Source: Magnetococcales bacterium
Lineage (GTDB): Bacteria > Pseudomonadota > Magnetococcia > Magnetococcales > Magnetaquicoccaceae
Direction: 5' to 3'
Length of the DNA: 6,032 bases
NCBI GenBank assembly: GCA_015228895.1
Contig: JADGCR010000139.1
Span: forward strand, 1 to 6,032
Part shown: positions 1-5,921 of the stretch, in pieces
Numbering within the stretch: position 1 is the stretch's first letter
Layout: each line of letters starts with the position of its first letter
Notes under the pieces: generated by a model
Database searches by the model: none
What the model saw: the letters and a program-made list of their open reading frames with translations, nothing else
What the model was told of the DNA's origin: nothing
Translations under genes and position numbers: made by a program

Positions 1-793
1 AATAGGGCAGCACCTTGCCGGAGGCGGCGATGAAATCCAGCAGCCGGTCGGTGATCAGGGTGGGGTAGAGATAGAGCAGCCGGATCCAGTGCAGGTTTTC
101 AAGTGCGCCCAGGCGCTCCAGCAGGGCGACCAGATCGCTGCGCGGCTCCAGATCCCGGCCATAGAGGGTGGTGTCCTGGGAAACCACCTGAATCTCCCGC
201 ACCCCCCCCGCCGCCAACGCCTTGGCCTCGCCGAGGATCTCGTCCATGGGACGGGATCGGAACGGACCCCGCAACCGCGGAATGATGCAAAAGGCGCACG
301 GGTTGTCGCACCCCTCGGCGATTTTGAGATAGGCGGTATGGGGCAGGGTGGTCAGAATCCGCGGGGCGTTTTCCGATGCGGTGGCGAAATCCGCCGTCGG
401 CATGGGCGCGGCGGCGGCTTGCAGCAGGTCGAGCAGTTGATCGTGGCCCGTGGTCCCGATCAGGAGATCGATGGCGGGAATCTCCTCCCGCAACCGCTCC
501 CCGTACCTCTGGGCCAGACACCCGGTCACCACCAGGCGTTTGCCCGGATAGGCCGCCTTGATGGCCGCCATCTCCAGAATCACCTCGCGGGATTCCGCCT
601 CGGCGTCCGCCTTGAAACCACAGGTGTTCACCACCAGCAGATCCGCCCGGGCCGGGTCCGGGGTCAGGTCGTAGCCCCCCTCCAGGAAACGCCCCAGCAA
701 CCGTTCCGCGTCCACCACGTTCTTGGGACACCCCAGGGCGAGCAAACCGACCCGCAACACCTTTTTGCCACGCTGTTTCGTTTCGATGCCCAC
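1..793 (-). CDS. rimO: Ribosomal protein S12 methylthiotransferase RimO (C-terminus cut by window edge)
   Basis: RimO is a cytoplasmic radical-SAM enzyme that adds a methylthio group to a conserved aspartate of ribosomal protein S12, using two [4Fe-4S] clusters. About 264 codons are visible of the roughly 440 usual for the family. The N-terminal MTTase domain opens with the LGCPKN motif typical of RimO (residues 20-25). Its three auxiliary-cluster cysteines are C22, C58 (in NTCGF) and C92 (in TGCLAQ). The radical-SAM motif is C162-x3-C166-x2-C169, followed by IIPRLRG and SRP as in RimO. The C-terminal TRAM domain would lie outside the window. The chosen start is GTG at 793, with GGGAG seven bases upstream and only four bases after the yajQ stop. 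A later in-frame GTG (residue 12) is less likely because it lacks that site. MiaB is the main alternative, but the LGCPKN and CIIPRLRG motifs favour RimO. The frame is open throughout. Confidence 0.93.
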   Translation of the reverse strand, partial: MGIETKQRGKKVLRVGLLALGCPKNVVDAERLLGRFLEGGYDLTPDPARADLLVVNTCGFKADAEAESREVILEMAAIKAAYPGKRLVVTGCLAQRYGERLREEIPAIDLLIGTTGHDQLLDLLQAAAAPMPTADFATASENAPRILTTLPHTAYLKIAEGCDNPCAFCIIPRLRGPFRSRPMDEILGEAKALAAGGVREIQVVSQDTTLYGRDLEPRSDLVALLERLGALENLHWIRLLYLYPTLITDRLLDFIAASGKVLPY

Positions 794-797
794 CGGT

Positions 798-1283
798 TCA
801 CTCCCGAAAGTTGATGAACTGCAACGGCAGTTCGTATCCCGCCCCCTTGATGCTGGCGATGGCCTCCTGCAGATCGTCCCGCTTTTTGCCCGTCACCCGC
901 ACCTGATCCCCCTGAATGGCGGCCTGCACCTTGAGTTTGGCGGTTTTCAATCCGGCCACGATTTTTTTGGCCAGTTCGCTCTCCACCCCCTGGCGCACCG
1001 TGATCTGTTGCCGTTTCATCCCCATGGAGGCGGTCTCCACCGTGCCGTATTCCAGCACCTTCACGTCCACCTTGCGCCGCACCAGTTTCTCCTTGAGCAC
1101 ATCCAGAACCTGATCCAGCTTGTAGTCGTCATCCGCCAACACCTTGATGACCGACTCCTCCCGTTCCACCTTGCACTTGGAACCGCGAAAATCGTAACGG
1201 GTGGTGATCTCCTTGGCCACCTGGTTGATGGCATTGTCCACTTCCTGCAGATCCACTTCGGAAACGACGTCGAATGATGGCAT
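798..1283 (-). CDS. yajQ: YajQ family nucleotide-binding protein
   Basis: This 161-residue protein is full length for the YajQ (UPF0234) family, which is usually about 160-163 residues. It begins MPSFDVVSEVDLQEVDNA and carries the family's YDFRGSK segment near residues 30-36. The MGMKRQQ stretch near residues 92-98 and the KKIV, KVQAAIQGD and RVTGKKRDDLQ segments also match. Family members are small cytoplasmic two-domain proteins that bind nucleotides or RNA. In some bacteria, for example Xanthomonas, a YajQ protein acts as a cyclic-di-GMP-responsive regulator, and whether this one does cannot be read from sequence. The ATG start has a near-perfect AGGAGG five bases upstream. That site overlaps the stop codon of the upstream lolA-like gene, which suggests translational coupling. 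The downstream rimO start follows its stop by four bases. Confidence 0.95.
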   Translation of the reverse strand: MPSFDVVSEVDLQEVDNAINQVAKEITTRYDFRGSKCKVEREESVIKVLADDDYKLDQVLDVLKEKLVRRKVDVKVLEYGTVETASMGMKRQQITVRQGVESELAKKIVAGLKTAKLKVQAAIQGDQVRVTGKKRDDLQEAIASIKGAGYELPLQFINFRE

Positions 1284-1288
1284 GGGTT

Positions 1289-1294
1289 CCTCCT
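1289..1294 (-). promoter_or_regulatory. Ribosome-binding site of yajQ overlapping the lolA stop
   Basis: Read on the minus strand, AGGAGG lies five bases before the yajQ ATG. It shares bases with the TAG stop of the preceding gene (TAGGAGG). It fixes the yajQ start and suggests that ribosomes finishing lolA can reinitiate on yajQ. Confidence 0.8.
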
Positions 1295-2015
1295 ATTTGG
1301 GCGCGTTCATTTCATTGTTCTCGATCACATCCACTCCCTTGGGAGGGACGAAACGAAATTTTTCCGCCGGGATGTCGGGATTGGCGCGCCAGTTGTGGAA
1401 AACGAAACGGGAACGATGCCGCAATGAATCCTCGACCAGAAAATCCTTGATCTCATCCTTTTGCGGATGCAGCGTGATGGCGAAGGCCCGCAGGGAACCC
1501 TCCTGCAGGGGGTAGAGCATCACGGTGGGCAGATCCTTGTCCGGACCGGGAACCACCTCCCAGGTGAAGGTCTCCTCCAGACGCTTGCCGGAGGTCAGGA
1601 AACCCGCCGGGGTTTTGTCCAGCTTGCCCGCGGAGGAGTGGGTCGCCTGCTTGAGATCGGGTTCGTAAAACCATACCTTCTGACCATCGGACAGGATCAA
1701 CTGCTCGAAAGGGGTGGTATAGTCCCAACGGAACCGGCCTGGACGGGCGGCGGAAAATTGACCGCGGCTCTCCCTGGGCTGGTCCCCCTCGCCGTCCAGT
1801 TGGCGCTGGACGAAGTCCGCCTCCAGGGAGCGCAGCCGGTCCAGAAAGGTTTGCAGACGTTGCACTTCCGGGGGAACCGTCTTTTTCTCCTCCGCCAGCA
1901 GGCCCGTCGCGCTGCCCAGCCCCAGCCAGAACCCCAGGACCACGGCCAGCGGCCACGGGCTGGAACGCCAGGAAATCGGTTTCCTTTTCAAACGTATTTG
2001 TGTGAACATTGGCAT
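1293..2015 (-). CDS. lolA: LolA-like outer-membrane lipoprotein carrier protein
   Basis: LolA is the periplasmic chaperone that takes lipoproteins from the LolCDE transporter in the inner membrane to the outer membrane receptor. With the start at 2015 the protein has 240 residues, slightly longer than usual because of an extended basic N-terminus. Residues 1-20 are rich in Arg and Lys, residues 21-41 are a hydrophobic segment (WPLAVVLGFWLGLG...), and signal cleavage is plausible after LLA at 41. The mature part shows family landmarks: LRSLEADFVQ (61-70), RPGRFRWDYTTPFEQLILSD (91-110), KVWFYEPDLKQAT (113-125) and the C-terminal FVPPKGVDVI (222-231). The frame stays open upstream to 2270, but that extension crosses the divergent gene and would bury the signal peptide. 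The ATG at 2015 has a weak GAAG eight bases upstream, and ATG at 2009 is an alternative. It is the first gene of the leftward operon. A paralogous LolA-fold protein with another cargo cannot be excluded. Confidence 0.88.
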   Translation of the reverse strand: MPMFTQIRLKRKPISWRSSPWPLAVVLGFWLGLGSATGLLAEEKKTVPPEVQRLQTFLDRLRSLEADFVQRQLDGEGDQPRESRGQFSAARPGRFRWDYTTPFEQLILSDGQKVWFYEPDLKQATHSSAGKLDKTPAGFLTSGKRLEETFTWEVVPGPDKDLPTVMLYPLQEGSLRAFAITLHPQKDEIKDFLVEDSLRHRSRFVFHNWRANPDIPAEKFRFVPPKGVDVIENNEMNAPK

Positions 2016-2088
2016 GAATTTCGCTTCATAATTGGTTGTGTGTGCCGACATTGGACCGTCAACCGTGACAAGAACAGTGATCAAACCT
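2016..2088. promoter_or_regulatory. Divergent intergenic region between lolA operon and the 2089 gene
   Basis: About 73 bases separate two divergent starts, so the promoter of the lolA-yajQ-rimO operon and that of the rightward gene should lie here or just inside the opposite gene. It is visibly more AT-rich than the flanking genes. I found no convincing paired -35/-10 boxes on either strand. A TTGACG on the minus strand has no good -10 partner at 16-18 bases. Two adjacent 7-base copies, ACCGTCA and ACCGTGA (2055-2068), are the only repeat noticed. Confidence 0.45.
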
Positions 2089-2613
2089 ATGGATATGCAA
2101 TCCGTTCCCGATGTCCCGCAACGGGAGACACAGACCGTGCTGGAACTGGCCACCCGGTTTTCCGCTCCGGAATCCCCCGTCGGCGACGCCCGTTTTGCCA
2201 CCGCCGGCACGCTTCTGGACACGGAGAACACGCAGAGTGTGCTGGTGGCGTTGTTCCATTGGTTGACCACCTCCCTGACTGTGGAGTTGGTAGCTTACTG
2301 GAATCCGCGTCTGCGCAAAAGTCATTTGGTGTGCCAGACCCCTCCGGGGGAGCGGGAGCGTCTGCGTCGCATGGTGGACGGTCTCATGAATGGCGCCGTG
2401 CCGCGCATCCGTCACTGGCGTCAGCAGCAATGGAATTTTCATCTGTGGATGGGATCTCCTTTGGAGTCCGGGGAGCGGTTGCTGGTGGTGGAAAGAGAGG
2501 GGCAGCTCTCCTCCGAAGCGTGCAATCTCCTGCTTCAGGAGGCCATCGCGAAGTTTCATCCCCGTTTGCAGCAGGCCGGGCACGAGAACGCCTTCACCGC
2601 GCCGGTCGGGTGA
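2089..2613 (+). CDS. Hypothetical protein, possibly GAF-like fold
   Basis: I do not recognise this 174-residue protein. It is soluble, with no signal peptide or membrane segment. Its pattern alternates a helix (about 47-62, SVLVALFHWLTTSL), strands (VELVAYW, 65-71, and SHLVCQT, 78-84), a helical stretch (88-103), strands (WNFHLWMG, 115-122, and RLLVVERE, 130-137) and a final long helix (141-163). That order, with SGERLLVV before the last helix, resembles a small GAF-type sensor domain, but this is a structural guess and no ligand residues can be named. The start is uncertain. The ATG at 2089 is preferred and ATG at 2095 is possible. An upstream TTG at 2032 and GTGs at 2065 and 2077 are also in frame, and none has a clear ribosome-binding site. 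It diverges from lolA, and its last 20 bases overlap the end of the convergent gene. Confidence 0.65.
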   Translation: MDMQSVPDVPQRETQTVLELATRFSAPESPVGDARFATAGTLLDTENTQSVLVALFHWLTTSLTVELVAYWNPRLRKSHLVCQTPPGERERLRRMVDGLMNGAVPRIRHWRQQQWNFHLWMGSPLESGERLLVVEREGQLSSEACNLLLQEAIAKFHPRLQQAGHENAFTAPVG

Positions 2614-3136
2614 GGGGGGCGGTCCGGCGCAACAACGCCCTGGCCTGCTCGAACACCTCGGCCGGATAATACCCGGCCCGTCGCCCCTGGCGGACCCGCT
2701 CCACAAAACGGTCCAGTTCTCCGGGTGCCGCGTTGACGCTGTTCAGGGCGGCTCCGGCCACCTGGCCGGCCTGGGAGAACGCCGTTTCGAACGGTGGCAG
2801 GGTCCAGCGACCCTGGCGTTCCGGCGGTCGGGTCCAGGCGTCGGAACGGTCGTTCATCCGCGGCTTTCCCCAGCGGCCCGACGCCTCATAGAGTGCCTGG
2901 GTCGGCGCTGATCCCGGCTGGACCGGAGGAATGCCGACTCCCGGCAGACGGGAGAGGCATACCCCGCGACGGGAGAGGGAGAGTCGGAAGGCGTGGCGGG
3001 ACCAGAGACTCTCCAGGTCGCGGGTGGCGCGGTGCGCGCCCTCCAACAACGCCTCCAGGGTCGGCCCGGCGAGCCGCGTCCAGTGTTCCACCAGCCAGCG
3101 GCGTCCCCTGTTTGCCAAAGATTCCATGGCGATCAT
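2594..3136 (-). CDS. Hypothetical Arg/Trp-rich protein
   Basis: This 180-residue protein has no family I recognise. The N-terminal part (about 5-60) is basic and looks helical, with several tryptophans (W14, W19, W45) and a cluster of Arg and Ser near 51-58. The middle (64-118) is Pro/Gly-rich and probably disordered, with the repeated-looking WTRPPERQGR and WTLPPFETAF at 101-120. The C-terminal part (about 120-172) is again helical and ends in a short Arg/Pro tail. There is no signal peptide or clear membrane helix. G/C-ending codons dominate as in neighbouring genes, which supports it being real rather than an antisense artefact. The ATG at 3136 has GAGG about eleven bases upstream, with the purine run continuing to the spacer, while a second ATG at 3127 would shorten it by three residues. 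It is divergent from the hydrolase gene at 3210 and converges on the gene ending at 2613. Confidence 0.6.
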   Translation of the reverse strand: MIAMESLANRGRRWLVEHWTRLAGPTLEALLEGAHRATRDLESLWSRHAFRLSLSRRGVCLSRLPGVGIPPVQPGSAPTQALYEASGRWGKPRMNDRSDAWTRPPERQGRWTLPPFETAFSQAGQVAGAALNSVNAAPGELDRFVERVRQGRRAGYYPAEVFEQARALLRRTAPLTRPAR

Positions 3137-3209
3137 CGCAATTCCCCCTCTTTTGCCCTAGAATGTCCGCCGTAACCTCTGATGCTTTTTTAGGAGCGGC
3201 ATTGTCATC
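3137..3209. promoter_or_regulatory. Divergent intergenic region upstream of the MBL-fold operon
   Basis: This 73-base gap separates the divergent genes starting at 3136 and 3210, so the promoter of the four-gene rightward operon should be here or within the start of the opposite gene. TAGAAT at 3159-3164 could be a -10 box, but the hexamer 17 bases upstream (TCGCAA) is a poor -35, so I do not claim a promoter. A T6 run (3186-3191) sits just before the ribosome-binding site and has no stem in front of it, so it is not a terminator. Confidence 0.4.
3192..3196 (+). promoter_or_regulatory. Probable ribosome-binding site of the MBL-fold gene
   Basis: AGGAG precedes the ATG at 3210 by 13 bases, longer than the usual 5-9. 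No other ATG, GTG or TTG lies in frame between them. An ATT at 3201 would be better spaced but is a very rare start codon. The ATG is therefore kept, with the long spacing noted. Confidence 0.5.
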
Positions 3210-4151
3210 ATGTCAAGATACCAGGAAACGCACGCGGGCGTCACCCGCATCGATGTCGAATATGTCCGGCCCGGTTTCACCGCGGCCTGGCTGGTGCGGG
3301 AAAGGGGGCGGGCGGTGTTTGTGGAAACCGGCCCCCTGCCGGCGGTGCCTCTGCTGCTGGGGGCGTTGACCCGCCATGGTCTGTCCCCCGGGGCGGTCGA
3401 GGCCATCATCGTCACCCATGTCCACCTGGACCACGCGGGGGGGGCCGGTGAATTGTTGCGCCACCTCCCCAACGCCCGGTTGCTGGTGCATCCCAGTGGT
3501 CTGCAGCACCTGGTCGATCCCTCCCGGTTGATCGCCGGGGCCAAGGTGGTCTATGGGGAGGAGCGGTTCATGGCCACCCTGGGGGGGGCGGTCCCGGTGG
3601 ACCCGGCCCGGGTCCATTGTCCCGCCGATGGGGAGACCTTCTCCCTGGCGGGTCGTCCCCTGACCCTGCTGGAGACCCCCGGACACAGCCTGAATCACCT
3701 CTGCGTGTTCGACGAAGCCAGCCGGAGTCTTTTTACCGGCGACGCCTTCGGCCTCTCTTATCGGGAGCTCGACGGCATCGGCAGACCCTTTTTTCTGCCG
3801 GCCACCACTCCCACCCAGTTCGATCCCCAATCCTATCAGGAGACCGTGCGCCGTCTGGCGGCCCTGGGTCCCGCCCGGCTCTGCCTGACCCATTTCGGTT
3901 CGGTCCCCTGGATGCCTGTCTATGTGGACGATCTGGAACGACAACTGGAAGTGTATCGGCAACTGGCCATGGAGACCAATGAAAAAATGGCCCATGACGC
4001 CCTGGTCGCCGCCCTGCGCGGGGATCTCCGGGAGCGGTTGGGGGGAACGGGGGTGGAACCTCTTCTGGATCTGCTCGCCATGGATCTGGATCTCAACGCC
4101 CAAGGGCTGGCTGTGTGGCGGGAGCGTCAGGGACGGCGGGCGGCCACGTGA
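3210..4151 (+). CDS. MBL-fold metallo-hydrolase
   Basis: This 313-residue protein is a metallo-beta-lactamase-superfamily hydrolase, probably cytoplasmic as no signal peptide is seen. The full set of metal ligands is present: H70-x-H72-x-D74-H75 in THVHLDHAGG, H159 in ETPGHS, bridging D178 in FTGDAF, and H228 in LTHFG. This is the arrangement expected for a dinuclear zinc or iron site. The hydrolase core covers about residues 12-232. A mostly helical extension (about 238-313) follows and may confer substrate specificity or dimerisation. The substrate cannot be told from sequence: glyoxalase II-like thioesters, lactones, phosphodiesters and, for diiron members, redox roles all occur in this superfamily. 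It does not show the extra flavodoxin domain of flavo-diiron proteins. It is first in a four-gene operon, and its TGA overlaps the next gene's ATG by one base. Two runs of eight G lie inside the frame (3437-3444 and 3581-3588). Confidence 0.9.
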   Translation: MSRYQETHAGVTRIDVEYVRPGFTAAWLVRERGRAVFVETGPLPAVPLLLGALTRHGLSPGAVEAIIVTHVHLDHAGGAGELLRHLPNARLLVHPSGLQHLVDPSRLIAGAKVVYGEERFMATLGGAVPVDPARVHCPADGETFSLAGRPLTLLETPGHSLNHLCVFDEASRSLFTGDAFGLSYRELDGIGRPFFLPATTPTQFDPQSYQETVRRLAALGPARLCLTHFGSVPWMPVYVDDLERQLEVYRQLAMETNEKMAHDALVAALRGDLRERLGGTGVEPLLDLLAMDLDLNAQGLAVWRERQGRRAAT

Positions 4152-5506
4152 TGGATTTGCAGAATCACGCCCGTGTGGCCATCGTCGGCGGCGGTCCGGC
4201 GGGGGCGTTTAGCGCCTGTTTTCTCCTCGATCTGGCCCGGCAAATGAAGATGACGCTCCATGTGGAGATTTTCGAGCCACGGGATTTCACCCTCACCGGA
4301 CCACCGGGTTGCAACATGTGCGGTGGGGTGATCTCGGAGTCGTTGCTGCAGAAAATGGCCACCGAAGGGTTGCACCTGCCCCGGAGCGTGCTCCTGGACG
4401 CCATCGACTCCTACGTGTTGCACACCGATTCCGGTTCGGTGGCGATTCGTCCCCGGATGGAGGAGATGCGCATCGCCTCCATTTTTCGTGGCGGGGGTCC
4501 CCAGGGAGCCGACAGTCAGCGTCCCCTGCCCTGGACCAGCTTCGATCAGCACCTGTTGTCCAGGGCCGTGGATCTGGGAGCCTCTCTCGTGCCGCGCCGG
4601 GTGCGGCGTCTCTCCTGGGATGCGGACCGCAGGCCCCGGCTCTTTCTGCAGCCGCAGAAAGGGGAGGTCGCGGATCCGGACATCCCTCACGGGGTCTATG
4701 ATCTCCTGGTGGGGTGCGTGGGACTCAACGGCGCGGGGGTCAGGCTTTTTGATGAACTGGAATTCGGTTATCACCCTCCCAAGAGCGAGCGGGCCTGGAT
4801 CGCCGAACTGTACATGGGGGACAAGGAGGTCCGTGGTCGTTTGGGCAACGCCATGCATGTTTTTCTGCTGAACATCCCCCGTTTGAAATTCGCCGCTTTG
4901 ACCCCCAAGGGCCATTACGCCACCCTCATCATCCTGGGGGAGGATGTGGATGAGGAACTGGCCAACCGGGTGTTTCAGGCGCCTGAAATGCGGAAGCTCT
5001 TTCCCGAAGGGTGGCAAACCCCGGTGCGTCCGTGTCATTGTCAGCCCCGCATCAGCATGGGTGCGCCACGGCGGCCCTTCGGGGACCGGGTGGTCCTGGT
5101 GGGGGATTGCGCCTCGTCCCGGCTTTACAAGGATGGCATCGGCGCGGCCTATCGCATGGCCAAGGCCTGCGCCCTGACCGCCATGACCAGGGGTGTGTCC
5201 GCCGCGGATTTCCAACGGGGCTACTGGCCCGCCTGTCAAGGTCTGGACCGGGACAATCTTCTGGGCCACCTGCTGTTTTCCATGGATGGATTGTTCCGTC
5301 ACGTGCCACCATTCCGTCGGGCCATGCTGTCGGTGGTGGGCCGGGAGCAACACAGTTCCCACGATCCGCAACGTCTCAGCGGCGCCTTGTGGGACACCTT
5401 CACCGGCAGCGCGTCCTACATCGATATCCTGCGGCGCGCCGCCCATCCCGTCATCCTGTTCCGTCTGCTGCTGGCGTTTCTGCGGGCGGTCTTCACCCGG
5501 AGTTGA
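4151..5506 (+). CDS. FAD-dependent oxidoreductase, geranylgeranyl-reductase-like
   Basis: This 451-residue flavoprotein begins with a Rossmann FAD-binding motif, GGGPAG (residues 13-18), and an acidic residue closing the second strand (E42 in EIFEP). The C-terminal FAD motif VVLVGDCASSRLYKDGIGAAY (314-334, D319) contacts the ribityl chain in this fold. C54-x2-C57-GG, just after the second strand, resembles the conserved Cys-Gly-Gly element of the geranylgeranyl reductase family. A second pair, C295-x-C297, lies before the last FAD strand. The aromatic GYxWxFP motif expected in the substrate domain of prenyl reductases is not recognisable, so reduction of an isoprenoid is only a possibility. 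The C-terminus (about 431-449) is a hydrophobic, basic-ended helix that could touch the membrane. The ATG at 4151 shares its A with the upstream stop (TGATG), which indicates translational coupling. An extension to GTG at 4115 is open but would overlap the hydrolase gene. Confidence 0.85.
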   Translation: MDLQNHARVAIVGGGPAGAFSACFLLDLARQMKMTLHVEIFEPRDFTLTGPPGCNMCGGVISESLLQKMATEGLHLPRSVLLDAIDSYVLHTDSGSVAIRPRMEEMRIASIFRGGGPQGADSQRPLPWTSFDQHLLSRAVDLGASLVPRRVRRLSWDADRRPRLFLQPQKGEVADPDIPHGVYDLLVGCVGLNGAGVRLFDELEFGYHPPKSERAWIAELYMGDKEVRGRLGNAMHVFLLNIPRLKFAALTPKGHYATLIILGEDVDEELANRVFQAPEMRKLFPEGWQTPVRPCHCQPRISMGAPRRPFGDRVVLVGDCASSRLYKDGIGAAYRMAKACALTAMTRGVSAADFQRGYWPACQGLDRDNLLGHLLFSMDGLFRHVPPFRRAMLSVVGREQHSSHDPQRLSGALWDTFTGSASYIDILRRAAHPVILFRLLLAFLRAVFTRS

Positions 5507-5512
5507 TCGCTC

Positions 5513-5908
5513 ATGTTATTCAACGATGCCAAACCTGCGCTGGGCAGGGAGTTCGCGGACGGGGAAGTGATCATCCGCGAGGGGGAAACGGGAGATTGCC
5601 TGTACGTGATCCTGGAAGGACGGGTGGAGGTGCTGGTGGATGACGGCAGCGAGACCCCGTTCCGTCTGGGCGTTCTGGAGAAGGAGAGTTTTTTCGGCGA
5701 GATCGCCATGTTCGCCGATTTTCCCCGCGTGGCCACGGTCCGCGCCCTGGGGGATGTGCGGGTCCTGTCGGTGGACAAGCGGGGATTTCTGCGCTGGCTG
5801 GGAGAAGACCCCTCTTTCAGTCTGCGCATCATGCTGAAAATGGCGGAGCGCATCCGTGTCCTGGTGGCCGAGGTGGTCCGTCTGCGCACGGCTTTGCGGG
5901 ATCGGTGA
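5513..5908 (+). CDS. Stand-alone cyclic nucleotide-binding domain protein
   Basis: This 131-residue protein is essentially one cNMP-binding beta-barrel of the CRP/PKA type. The strands are visible from about residue 14: GEVIIREGETGDCLYVILEGRVEV at 17-40 is typical of the family. The phosphate-binding cassette follows: FFGEIAMF (60-67), then PRVATV (71-76) with the phosphate-contacting arginine at R72 and glutamate at E63. A C-terminal helix (about 102-129) is rich in Leu, Val and Arg with a heptad-like pattern and could dimerise. No helix-turn-helix, kinase or other output domain follows, so it is not a complete CRP/FNR regulator. It probably acts by contacting a partner, plausibly a product of the same operon. 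Whether it binds cAMP, cGMP or nothing cannot be decided. Its ATG lies six bases after the oxidoreductase stop, with GGAG ten bases upstream. Confidence 0.9.
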   Translation: MLFNDAKPALGREFADGEVIIREGETGDCLYVILEGRVEVLVDDGSETPFRLGVLEKESFFGEIAMFADFPRVATVRALGDVRVLSVDKRGFLRWLGEDPSFSLRIMLKMAERIRVLVAEVVRLRTALRDR

Positions 5909-5921
5909 GGTATCGGGGACG

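Noticed and set aside
89..814. 241-residue plus-strand open frame over rimO
   Set aside because: It is antisense to a gene with complete RimO motifs. Its composition (Gln, Arg, Gly, His, Pro-rich) is typical of an antisense frame in GC-rich DNA, and it has no recognisable domain.
2055..2068. Tandem ACCGTCA/ACCGTGA as an operator
   Set aside because: Two imperfect 7-base copies can occur by chance. They show no dyad symmetry and fit no promoter I could define, so they are only mentioned in the intergenic entry.
2016..2270. N-terminal extension of the LolA-like protein to 2270
   Set aside because: It would overlap the divergent gene and place about 85 residues before the signal peptide, which would prevent export.
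1461..2669. 402-residue plus-strand open frame across lolA and the 2089 gene
   Set aside because: It runs antisense to the LolA-like gene and then out of frame with the following gene. Low-complexity composition and no motif indicate a shadow of the GC bias.
3181..3196. T6 run before the MBL-fold gene as a terminator
   Set aside because: There is no GC-rich stem in front of it on the plus strand, and it lies immediately before a ribosome-binding site.
3213..4103. 296-residue minus-strand open frame opposite the MBL-fold gene
   Set aside because: It is fully antisense to a frame carrying all the metal ligands. It is rich in Gln, Gly, His and Pro with no domain signature.
4127..5446. 439-residue minus-strand open frame opposite the oxidoreductase
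   Set aside because: Its length comes from the scarcity of stop codons in the antisense of GC-rich codons. The plus-strand frame has clear FAD-binding motifs.
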